Shown here: positions 28,969 to 36,842 of the stretch, in pieces
Numbering within the stretch: position 1 is the first letter of the stretch
How the letters are laid out: each line of letters begins with the position of its first letter
Assembly: GCA_963791885.1 (NCBI GenBank)
Contig: CAWBUL010000006.1
Span: 1,426,001 to 1,490,000 of the forward strand
Length of the DNA stretch: 64,000 nt
Direction: 5' to 3'
Source of the DNA: CAVSUZ01 sp963791885
GTDB lineage: Bacteria > Pseudomonadota > Alphaproteobacteria > Acetobacterales > Acetobacteraceae
Made by a program: the position numbers and the translations under genes
Notes under the pieces: model-generated
Told to the model about the DNA's origin: nothing
Databases searched by the model: none
What the model saw: only the letters and a program-made list of their open reading frames with translations

Positions 28969-30171
28969 ATGTCAAACTGTTCCCGAACGCTAGGTTCTTG
29001 GCCACGCCGCCTGTTGGCCGCGAGTTCTCTTACACTGGCCCTAACAGGGGCAGCATGGGCCCAGGGTGGGCCGACCCAGGGCGTAAGTGATACCGAAATC
29101 GTCATCGGCACGACAACGGATCTGTCAGGGGTGACGGCGGTTCAGGGGGTTAATAACAGCGATGCCATCCGCATGGCCTTCGATGAAGCGAACGCCAAAG
29201 GCGGCGTCAACGGCCGCAAGATTCGCTATGTGGTGGAGGATAGCCAGTACACCGTGCCGCGTGCGGTGCAGGGCATGAACAAGCTGTTGAATGAGGATAG
29301 GATCTTTTTTGCGCTGGCCGACGGCGGCACTCCGATGAACGATGCGGAGATGCCGATGGAGCTGAAGAAGAACGTGCCAAACGTTTTTCCGCTGACAGCG
29401 GCCCGGTCGATGTACCAGCCATTCAATCGGCTGAAATTCGGCCAATATGCCTCATACTATGACCAGATGCGCTCGGGGGTTAAATACTTCGTCGAACAGA
29501 AGCACGACAAGAAGATCTGTGCGATGTATCAGGATTCGGACTTCGGACGGGACGTGCTGGCAGGTATACAGACCGAAGCGAAGGCGCTGGGTTTAGAAGT
29601 GGTTGCCACGACCGCGCATCATCCGACCGATACGGAATTCAGCGCCGATATTACGAAGCTGCGTGACGCCGGCTGCGACTTCGTCGGCATGGGAACGATC
29701 GTACGCGATACCAACCTGATCATATCGACGGCGAAGAAGATGGGCTGGCACCCGGATTTCGTCGGACAATTCGCGTCCTACGATCCTGCCGTTGCCTCTC
29801 TGCCGGGGGGTGCGACCGAGGGCTTTTATAGCATGACGCCGGCGCTTTATGCCTATCCGGACGATCCGCGGCCGGAGGTCCAGGCCTTCGCCAAAGCGTT
29901 CAAGGCGCGCTACGGGATGGATCCGAATTTCCATGGCGAGCAGGGCTGGACCGCCGCTCAGTTCGTGCTGCTGGCTTTGCAGAAGGCGGGGCGGGATCTG
30001 ACGGTCGATAGCTTCATTAATGCCATGGAGAGCATTCAGGACTTCAAGCCGATCTTCGGCGGCTCGCTGAGTCTGGGACCGAACAAGCATCAAGCCTCCA
30101 CCGCATCGTTTTTGGCAGTGGTGCAGAATGGGCGCTGGGTGCCGGTGACCAGCGAGGCTCTGGTCTACTGA
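28969..30171 (+). CDS. Branched-chain-type ABC transporter substrate-binding protein (paralogue)
   Basis: A 400-residue binding protein with a Sec signal (about residues 1-31, ending GAAWAQG) and a strong GGGAGGAAAAAAC ribosome site. Motifs such as TTDLSGVTAVQGVNNSDA, GGVNGRKIRYVVEDSQY and SDFGRDVLAG line up residue by residue with the binding protein at 22318. Both proteins also end in a W-x-PV...Y tail. It is transcribed away from livHMGF, so the single transporter core has two receptors under different promoters, which would let it serve two related ligands. Confidence 0.9.
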   Translation: MSNCSRTLGSWPRRLLAASSLTLALTGAAWAQGGPTQGVSDTEIVIGTTTDLSGVTAVQGVNNSDAIRMAFDEANAKGGVNGRKIRYVVEDSQYTVPRAVQGMNKLLNEDRIFFALADGGTPMNDAEMPMELKKNVPNVFPLTAARSMYQPFNRLKFGQYASYYDQMRSGVKYFVEQKHDKKICAMYQDSDFGRDVLAGIQTEAKALGLEVVATTAHHPTDTEFSADITKLRDAGCDFVGMGTIVRDTNLIISTAKKMGWHPDFVGQFASYDPAVASLPGGATEGFYSMTPALYAYPDDPRPEVQAFAKAFKARYGMDPNFHGEQGWTAAQFVLLALQKAGRDLTVDSFINAMESIQDFKPIFGGSLSLGPNKHQASTASFLAVVQNGRWVPVTSEALVY

Positions 30172-30184
30172 GTCTGTGGGCGGA

Positions 30185-30210
30185 TAGGGCGCGCCTAAAT
30201 TGGCGCCCTA
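30185..30210. terminator. Bidirectional hairpin between convergent genes
   Basis: TAGGGCGC (30185-30192) pairs perfectly with GCGCCCTA (30203-30210) around a 10-nt loop. It sits 13 bases after the binding-protein stop and overlaps the stop codon of the convergent luciferase-like gene. No long T-tract follows on either strand, so it may act as an mRNA 3' end or a weak terminator in both directions. Confidence 0.55.
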
Positions 30211-31407
30211 CGCCGCCGCGGGCTGAATCGCCTTCATGGTCCCGCCGTATCGCTCTCTAAAGGCAGAAGTATCAGTTTCTTCTAACACGATATCGCGGTT
30301 CAGCACGCGTTCCTTCCATGTGAGCAGATCGGGATGCGCTGCCTGGAACTCCGGCATCACCTCACGTGCGAACAGTTCCAGCGACTCGCAGATATGCGCG
30401 TGAGTGTTGTTTCCAGCCTGGTTGAGCAGAACGACCTGGTCGATGTTCGAGGATTGGAACTTCTTTAGCTTGCGACGGATCGTATCCGGTGAGCCGATCA
30501 ACCCGCCGCGAAGTGCAGCGGCATGGGCCTCCGGATTGGCGCGCTTCCACTTGTTATATTCCTCCCACATGTTCACGGCGCCTGGCGGCGGACGCTGCCG
30601 GCCGCTGCTGGCACCGTAGAATTTGAGGCAGAACTGAAAGAATGTGTCGCCATCAGCGCGAGCGCGGGCTTCTTCATCGGTTTTTGCGCACATGAAGAAC
30701 GACACCAGCGCAAGGTTCGGATTGGTCTTGTAGTCGGCAAGCCTGTCCCGGCGCTTTACGAACGCGTTGTAATAAGCATGCACCCAGACATGTGCGGCTT
30801 CGGCCGAGACGAACTGGAACCCCAGAGCGCCCATACCCCATTCGCCGGCCTTCGCCAGCGTTTCAAGCTGCGAGCATGCCACCCATATTGGCGGGTGTGG
30901 CTTCTGCACCGGTTTCGGAAGCACATTCCGCAGCGGGATATCGAAATATTTCCCGTGGTGTTCGCTGCCGCCGTCCTTGAACATGGGGAAGATGGCACGG
31001 ACTGCTTCTTCGAAGACGGCGCGCTTCTCCTCCATATTAACGCGAAAGGGCTCTAATTCGGTTATGGATGCGCTTTCGCCCATGCCGAATTCGCACCGGC
31101 CGTTGGAGAGTAGGTCGAGGGTGGCGATCCGCTCGGCCACCCGGGCGGGATGATTGGTCGTCAGTTGGCAAATGCCGTGGCCCAGTCGGATGTTCCTCGT
31201 CCGTTGGCTGGCGGCGGCAAGAAACGATTCTGGCGCCGGAGAGTGAGAGTATTCCTCAAGGAAATGATGCTCGACCTGCCAAGCGTAATCGTAACCCAGC
31301 CGGTCGGCGATCTCGATCTGCGACAGCGCGTTCTGATAGAGCCTGAGTTCGTCGCCCTCTGCCCAAGGCCTAGGAAGCTGCAACTCGTAGAAGATGCCGA
31401 ATTTCAT
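30208..31407 (-). CDS. LLM class flavin-dependent oxidoreductase (luciferase-like)
   Basis: A 399-residue bacterial-luciferase-fold protein starting MKFGIFYELQLPRPW at ATG 31407, with CAGGAACC upstream; a longer frame to 31515 is less likely. Segments typical of the family are YDYAWQVEHHFLEEYSHSPAPE, RIRLG-like RNIRLGHGICQLT, NGRCEFGMG and HPPIWVACSQLETL. Such enzymes use FMNH2 and oxygen, or F420, to oxidise or cleave small organic molecules. It lies beside the Liv-type importer and an IclR regulator, so it may catalyse an early step on the imported compound. The substrate is unknown. Confidence 0.85.
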   Translation of the reverse strand: MKFGIFYELQLPRPWAEGDELRLYQNALSQIEIADRLGYDYAWQVEHHFLEEYSHSPAPESFLAAASQRTRNIRLGHGICQLTTNHPARVAERIATLDLLSNGRCEFGMGESASITELEPFRVNMEEKRAVFEEAVRAIFPMFKDGGSEHHGKYFDIPLRNVLPKPVQKPHPPIWVACSQLETLAKAGEWGMGALGFQFVSAEAAHVWVHAYYNAFVKRRDRLADYKTNPNLALVSFFMCAKTDEEARARADGDTFFQFCLKFYGASSGRQRPPPGAVNMWEEYNKWKRANPEAHAAALRGGLIGSPDTIRRKLKKFQSSNIDQVVLLNQAGNNTHAHICESLELFAREVMPEFQAAHPDLLTWKERVLNRDIVLEETDTSAFRERYGGTMKAIQPAAA

Positions 31408-31617
31408 GGCATAGGTTCCTGTTCTGCGAGGCTTTCTTATACAAGCCCCTGGCTTGTCCGCAGGCAATGGCCCGAACCGGCGGTGGCTTACGGGATGGAC
31501 GAACGGCACCGCCAATGGGGCTGCCCGGCGTCGCGAGCCGCCTGGAGCGCCTCCGGGCGATTCTGATGTTGGGCCGACCGATACGCCCGCAGGCTGCGCG
31601 ACGTTCGAGCCAAAGCT

Positions 31618-32439
31618 TCATCCGGAAATGGCCTGGGCTGTTTCAATCACAAGCGGTGCGAACCGCGTCTCCGCCGTGGCGGTCGTGTAACGGAGTTTGG
31701 ACACTGCGACGTTCACCGCCGCGACCGGCTTGCCATCGCGGTCCAGAACGGGTGCAGCAACCGAGATATCGTTGATCAATATCTCCTCGCTGCAGACGGC
31801 ATACCCGCGTTCGGCCGCGTCCCGAATCCTGACGAGCAAGTCGGGAACACGCCATGTCGTGCGGGGTGTATAGGCGCGAAGGTTCGAAGCGGTAAGAATG
31901 GCCCGAGCCGCGGTCTCCGGCATTTGCGACAATATCGCGACTCCCGGCGCCGTGCAGAAAGCAGGTGATCGCCCCCCCACGGTGACATGCGGGGCAATGG
32001 CGTTGCGGCTGATGAAGCGTGCCACGAAAACCACGTCGGTATCTTCCAGCACCGATAAATTTGTTGCCTCCTCGGTGGTCGTGGCAAGCTGCAATAAATA
32101 GGGAATCGCGCAGCGCACCAGAGGATTAGATTGGGTATAATTGTTAGCCGCAGCTAACGTCCGCGAGGTCAGCTCAAAGTGTTTCGTGTAGGGGTCTTTG
32201 TAAAGATAACCAAGCCGCTCAAGCGTATGGGTGAATCGCTGCGCGGCGCTTTTGTCGAGCCCCGAGATTGAGGCGATTTGCGAAAGGCTAAGCGTTGGCC
32301 GCTTGGCGCTAAAAGCTTTCAGTACCCGGAATGCCTTCTCCACCGATTGGACGAAGAGCGGATCGTCTCGATCGTCCTTGGACGATTCAACGGGGGCCGA
32401 TCTACGGGTTGCTGAACGAAGTGCCATTGACAGGCCCAT
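31618..32439 (-). CDS. IclR family transcriptional regulator
   Basis: About 273 residues. An N-terminal winged helix (FVQSVEKAFRVLKAF, LSLSQIASISGLDKSAAQRFTHTLERLGYL) is followed by an IclR ligand domain (TNLSVLEDTDVVFVAR, GYAVCSEEILINDISVAAPV). The start is uncertain: ATGs at 32463, 32454, 32439 and 32427 are in frame and none has a strong ribosome site. It is divergent from the OYE/MalY/molybdoenzyme/Dpp operon, so that operon is the likely target. An imperfect palindrome in the gap (32473-32486) is a candidate operator. The 210 bp between this stop and the LLM gene hold no gene I can support. Confidence 0.88.
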   Translation of the reverse strand: MGLSMALRSATRRSAPVESSKDDRDDPLFVQSVEKAFRVLKAFSAKRPTLSLSQIASISGLDKSAAQRFTHTLERLGYLYKDPYTKHFELTSRTLAAANNYTQSNPLVRCAIPYLLQLATTTEEATNLSVLEDTDVVFVARFISRNAIAPHVTVGGRSPAFCTAPGVAILSQMPETAARAILTASNLRAYTPRTTWRVPDLLVRIRDAAERGYAVCSEEILINDISVAAPVLDRDGKPVAAVNVAVSKLRYTTATAETRFAPLVIETAQAISG

Positions 32440-32472
32440 CTCGGGATATACCATACTGCCCATATCATTTAT

Positions 32473-32486
32473 CGCATTGCAATACG
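32473..32486. promoter_or_regulatory. Palindrome, candidate IclR operator
   Basis: CGCATTGCAATACG is a 14-bp inverted repeat with one mismatched pair around the perfect core ATTGCAAT. It lies in the short gap between the IclR gene and the divergent reductase gene, 18-31 bp before the latter's ATG. Position and symmetry fit an operator that would control both directions. No match to a named IclR consensus is claimed. Confidence 0.45.
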
Positions 32487-32503
32487 CGGAAGGACATTCC
32501 GGT

Positions 32504-34495
32504 ATGCCGAACGGCGCGGCCTCAGGCCTGGAGACCGAAGCGGCGAACGGATTTCGCCATCTGCTCTCTCCGCTGAAAATCGGCCGGATCACCGTGCGTA
32601 ATCGCGCCTTTTCCTCGGCCCATGGGACCGGCTTCGGCAGGAACGGGCAGTTGACCGATCGGCACGTCGAATACCACCGGGCGCGCGCCGGAGGCGGGAT
32701 CGGGCTGATCGTGATCGAGGCAACATCGATCGACAACTCGCCGATCGGGGCGGGTGTTTCGAGCGCCAATCTGCGCAACATCGATGATTTTATCCTGCCG
32801 CCCTACCGGCAACTCGCTGACGCCGTGCATGCAGACGGCGCCAAGATCTTTTGCCTGCTCTCCCATTCCGGCCGAAATACCGTCATGGGCGCGCAAGGGC
32901 AGCCGCCGGTCGCGCCGTCACCGATCCCGATGGATCGCACGCGCGATATCCCCCACGCGCTGGAGCGCGAGGAAATCGCTGCCATCGTCGCTGGATTTGC
33001 CGGCGCGGCACGTCGGTGCCGCGATGGCGGCCTGGATGGCGTGGAGCTTTCCTTCACGCATGGGAACCTTGTGCAGCAATTTCTCTCGCCTGCGTCCAAC
33101 AAGCGTGACGACGAGTACGGCGGCAGCACAGAGAACCGGCTGCGACTGGCTCGCGAGGTACTTCAGGCGGTACGGAACGCTGTCGGCCGGGATTTCACCT
33201 TCGGGATTCGCTACAGCTCCGAGGAATTGATCAAGGACGGCTACCACCTGGAGGACGGAATTGGGTTCGTGCAGCGAATGGTGGAATGGGGCGCGCTCGA
33301 TTTTCTTGATGTCAGTGCCGGGACCAACTCCAGCATGTGGAGCAGGTCTATTCACTATCCGACGATTGCATCACCGCGGCAGCCGCTGGTGCCATTGGCA
33401 AAGGCAATCAAGGCAGCAGTCGACGTGCCCGTGTTCTGCATTGGCAAGCTGGCCGATCCCGCGGAAGCGGAGGCCATTCTGGCCGCCGGAGAGGCGGACA
33501 TGATCGGCATGACGCGCGCCCACATTGCGGAACCGGCTATCATTCGCAAGCTGACGACGGGACGAGCCGAAGAAATCAGGACCTGCATCTATTGCAATGA
33601 AAGCTGCTTCGGCCGCCAGCAGCGGGTTGGTGACATTACCTGCGTCTACAATCCCCGCACCGGCCGCGAAAACATCTGGCCCGCTCTGACCCGTGCCAGT
33701 GAACGACGGCATGTCATTGTCGTCGGTGGTGGTCCCGCCGGGCTCGAAGCAGCGCGTGTTGCGGCGAAACGCGGCCATCGGGTGGAACTGCACGAGCGTG
33801 ACGACGAGCTCGGTGGTCAAGTGCGTGCCCTGGCGCGCACGCCGCATCGGCAGGGCTACATGAAAATCGTCGAGTGGCTTTCCGATCAGGTCAGCAGACA
33901 AGGTGTCGAGGTGCATCTTCGCAGCAATCTCGACGCCGACGCCGTCTTGGGTCGGGAACCGGATGCCGTCGTGCTCGCCACCGGGGCGGCCGATAGCAAG
34001 CAGGGCGTGCCAGGGGCTGGCCTGCCGCACGTGCTGACCGCGCGCCAGGTGCTCGCCGGCGCGAATCTTGGCCAGCGCATCGTGATCGGCGATTGGGATG
34101 GCCGTCACATGGGCACATCAATCGCCGAGCTGCTGGCCGAGCGCGGGCACGACGTGACCATCGTCTCCTCTGCCTTCTTTGTTGGCATGGACGTCGATCT
34201 GCTCACCTGGCGTCCGCTGTATGAAAGGCTGATGAACCTTGGGGTGCGCATGCAGCCGATGGAGGAACTGACGGCGATTGGCGAAGCCGACGTGACGGTG
34301 ACACGGCTGAACGGCACGACATATGATCTTTCGGCGGACAACGTCGTGCTTTGCAGTCGCGGCGCTTCCGATCGCAGCCTGTATCGCGGTCTGTTGGACC
34401 GTGTGACAGTGTTGAAGACGATCGGGGATGCCTGGGCACCGCGGCAACTGGAACAGGCAATCTTCGAAGGTGCGCGGGCAGGACGGGAGATTTAA
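32504..34495 (+). CDS. NADH:flavin oxidoreductase of the 2,4-dienoyl-CoA reductase/OYE family
   Basis: A 663-residue multidomain flavoprotein. The N-terminal OYE TIM barrel (about 1-370) starts LLSPLKIGRITVRNRAF and has YGGSTENRLRLAREVL. A C-x2-C-x3-C-x11-C cluster (CIYCNESC...C) binds one 4Fe-4S centre. A FAD/NAD(P) module follows (VIVVGGGPAGLEAARVAAKRG, then ELGGQ). This is the architecture of FadH and of trimethylamine or histamine dehydrogenases. I chose ATG 32504 with GGAAGGA upstream. It is the first gene of an operon with a C-S lyase and a molybdoenzyme, so it may reduce a C=C bond or demethylate an amine. Confidence 0.88.
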   Translation: MPNGAASGLETEAANGFRHLLSPLKIGRITVRNRAFSSAHGTGFGRNGQLTDRHVEYHRARAGGGIGLIVIEATSIDNSPIGAGVSSANLRNIDDFILPPYRQLADAVHADGAKIFCLLSHSGRNTVMGAQGQPPVAPSPIPMDRTRDIPHALEREEIAAIVAGFAGAARRCRDGGLDGVELSFTHGNLVQQFLSPASNKRDDEYGGSTENRLRLAREVLQAVRNAVGRDFTFGIRYSSEELIKDGYHLEDGIGFVQRMVEWGALDFLDVSAGTNSSMWSRSIHYPTIASPRQPLVPLAKAIKAAVDVPVFCIGKLADPAEAEAILAAGEADMIGMTRAHIAEPAIIRKLTTGRAEEIRTCIYCNESCFGRQQRVGDITCVYNPRTGRENIWPALTRASERRHVIVVGGGPAGLEAARVAAKRGHRVELHERDDELGGQVRALARTPHRQGYMKIVEWLSDQVSRQGVEVHLRSNLDADAVLGREPDAVVLATGAADSKQGVPGAGLPHVLTARQVLAGANLGQRIVIGDWDGRHMGTSIAELLAERGHDVTIVSSAFFVGMDVDLLTWRPLYERLMNLGVRMQPMEELTAIGEADVTVTRLNGTTYDLSADNVVLCSRGASDRSLYRGLLDRVTVLKTIGDAWAPRQLEQAIFEGARAGREI

Positions 34496-34496
34496 T

Positions 34497-35678
34497 GTGG
34501 AGAACCACGCTTTTACCCTCGCGCAACTTCGCAGTCGGCGCGGTGCCAAGTGGCATCGCTACCAGGACGACGTCATCCCTTGCTGGGTCGCGGAGATGGA
34601 TTTCCCTGTAGCGCAGCCGATCCAGGCGGTCATGGAACGGCTGGTTCGCGAACAGGAGTACGGATATCCGCTGCGAAACGGTGATCGCGCGGAACTAACT
34701 GTCTGCGAGGCCTTCGCGCGCCGCATGGCGAGCCGTTTCGGCTGGACGGTCGATCCTGACGACGTCTTCACCTGCACCGACCTTGTGCAAACCAGCTTCG
34801 CAAGCGTGCTGGCCTTCAGCGAGCCCGGAGACAAGGTGGTGCTGCAAACACCCGCCTACCCACCGTTCCGGGACGCCATTCTGGGTACGGGTCGGGTCAT
34901 ACTGGAAGATCGGCTGCAGGACGATGGCACACGTTACGTGTTGGACCTGGATAAACTATCAAAAACAATCGACCAGAAAACCCGCGTAATGCTGTTCTGC
35001 CATCCACAGAACCCCTCCGGTCGCGTCTTCGACCGCGGCGAGCTTACGGCTATCGGAAAACTGGCCGTTGAACATGACCTGATCATCGTCTCGGATGAAA
35101 TCCATGCCGACCTGGTCTATCCGGGTCGCAAGCACATCCCAATGGCTTCCATCAGCCCAGAGATCGCGGCGCGCACCGTCACCATCACATCTGCAACCAA
35201 AAGCTTCAATATTCCCGGTCTGCGCTGCGGGGTGATGCATTTCGGCTCGCCGGCGCTGAAGACACGGTTCGAGGCCCGCGTCCCGCGCAAGCTGTTGGGC
35301 CAGCCTTCGATCGCCGGGATCGATGCCACCGTGGCGGCCTGGGATGAGTGCCAAGACTGGCTCGACGGCACATTGCAACGCCTGCAGTCCGCACGAGACC
35401 AAGTCGTGGACACGTTCCGAAGGGAAGTACCAGAAGCCCGTCTCTATGCACCAGAGGCGACATATCTTTCCTGGATCGATTTCTCCGCATTGCGACTCGG
35501 TATGCCGGCTGGTGAATTCTTCCTCCAAAACGCGCGTGTCGCCGCCAGTCCGGGGGAAAGCTTCGATGAACGCCGCCCGGAATATCTGCGGCTGAATTTC
35601 GCGACCTCGCCCGAAATCCTGAATGAGATCCTCTCCAGGATGGTGAGGGCCGTTCGCCGAAACGCAATCGCAGCCTGA
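34497..35678 (+). CDS. MalY/PatB family PLP-dependent C-S lyase or aminotransferase
   Basis: A 393-residue fold-type I PLP enzyme. The MalY/PatB N-terminal signature is WVAEMDFPVAQPI. The PLP-contacting LFCHPQNPSGRVF, SDEIHADL and Schiff-base Lys235 in SATKSFNIPGLRCG are all present, as is the C-terminal R-x-NFATSPEIL. I start at GTG 34497, one base after the reductase stop, with GGGAG seven bases upstream; a longer ATG frame at 34428 would overlap the reductase. MalY-type enzymes beta-eliminate S-substituted cysteines to a thiol, pyruvate and ammonia. Its neighbours fit such organosulfur chemistry. Confidence 0.85.
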   Translation: MENHAFTLAQLRSRRGAKWHRYQDDVIPCWVAEMDFPVAQPIQAVMERLVREQEYGYPLRNGDRAELTVCEAFARRMASRFGWTVDPDDVFTCTDLVQTSFASVLAFSEPGDKVVLQTPAYPPFRDAILGTGRVILEDRLQDDGTRYVLDLDKLSKTIDQKTRVMLFCHPQNPSGRVFDRGELTAIGKLAVEHDLIIVSDEIHADLVYPGRKHIPMASISPEIAARTVTITSATKSFNIPGLRCGVMHFGSPALKTRFEARVPRKLLGQPSIAGIDATVAAWDECQDWLDGTLQRLQSARDQVVDTFRREVPEARLYAPEATYLSWIDFSALRLGMPAGEFFLQNARVAASPGESFDERRPEYLRLNFATSPEILNEILSRMVRAVRRNAIAA

Positions 35679-36841
35679 TGCAGACGATTTCCGCCGACGT
35701 CGCGATCATTGGCGGCGGCATTGCCGGCGCCTCCACCGCACTGGCGCTCGCCGAACGTGGGCGCCGCGCCGTGGTGCTGGAGCGTTGGATGATCGGCGCG
35801 GAAGCGTCAGGCCGCAACGGCGGCGGTGTTCGACAGCAGGGGCGGCTGGCGCCGGAGATCCCGCTGGCGCGTCGTGCCGTTTCAATCTGGACGCAACTCG
35901 ATAACCGCCTGCACCGCGAAACAGGATACCGCCAGACCGGGCATGTTTATGTGGCCGAGAGCCCGGACGAGATGGACGCCTTGGCCGAACAACGCGCGCG
36001 AGAACGTCAGCTCGGACTGATCACGGAGCTGATCGGGCCCGAGGAGCTTCGCCGCCTCGCGCCTGGCATCAGTCATGACCTAACCGGAGCCAAATTCTGT
36101 CCGACGGACGGGATGGCTGATCCGGCCCAAGCGACATTGGCGATCGCCCAGGCGGCCGAAGAAGCAGGTGCCATCCTTTGCTGTCATCAAGCGGTGACGC
36201 GCATCGGCCAGTCCAACGGTCGCGTCACCTGCGTGGAGACAAACGAGCTGCGCGTCGAAGCGCCGGTCGTGCTGAATGCAGCAGGTCCTTGGGCGCCCTC
36301 GGTCGCGCAACTCGTTGACGTCTATCTGCCGATCTATCCGAGTCGTCTTGCGTCACTGCGCACGGCGCCTCTGCCTCTCCAGGCAACGCCTTTCGTTCAG
36401 ACCTATGCGTACGATTTCGGCGGCTCGCAGTCTCCGGACGGTTCCATGCGATTTGGCAGCGGGGCCAACCGCACCGACGTCAACCGCTTTACCTTCAATC
36501 GTCGGTTCCGCCCGGAGGAGATGATTATCCCGGAGAAGGCGCAGCGCCTCTTCCCAGCCCTGGCGAACGCGAAACTCACGGGCGGATGGGCAGGAATCCG
36601 CGAATGCACCCCGGACATGATGCCGATTCTCGGTCCCGCGGGCGGGCCAGAGGGATTTCTCGTCTGTGCGGGCTTCAGCGGGCACGGATTTTGCCTCGGG
36701 CCATGCGCAGGCGAATTGATGGCCGAATGGATTATCGACGGTGCTCCGTCCATGGACCTCGAAGCATTCTCCTGGCGCCGGTTCATGCGCCCGGACGGGC
36801 CGCTATCAGTCCCCAAGGTCGAGATAGAGCAGACCGGATGA
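35678..36841 (+). CDS. FAD-dependent oxidoreductase, DadA/glycine-oxidase type
   Basis: A 387-residue DAO-fold flavoenzyme with the N-terminal dinucleotide motif VAIIGGGIAGASTALALAERG and an E at the end of strand beta2 (VVLERW). The flavin-contacting segment GRNGGGVRQQGR follows, and the C-terminus has GFSGHGFCLGPCAGELMAEWI, which closes the FAD site. Such enzymes oxidise secondary or primary amines of amino acids (D-amino acids, sarcosine, glycine). It overlaps the MalY-like stop by one base. It could deaminate an amino acid released by the Dpp-type importer. Confidence 0.85.
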   Translation: MQTISADVAIIGGGIAGASTALALAERGRRAVVLERWMIGAEASGRNGGGVRQQGRLAPEIPLARRAVSIWTQLDNRLHRETGYRQTGHVYVAESPDEMDALAEQRARERQLGLITELIGPEELRRLAPGISHDLTGAKFCPTDGMADPAQATLAIAQAAEEAGAILCCHQAVTRIGQSNGRVTCVETNELRVEAPVVLNAAGPWAPSVAQLVDVYLPIYPSRLASLRTAPLPLQATPFVQTYAYDFGGSQSPDGSMRFGSGANRTDVNRFTFNRRFRPEEMIIPEKAQRLFPALANAKLTGGWAGIRECTPDMMPILGPAGGPEGFLVCAGFSGHGFCLGPCAGELMAEWIIDGAPSMDLEAFSWRRFMRPDGPLSVPKVEIEQTG

Positions 36842-36842
36842 G

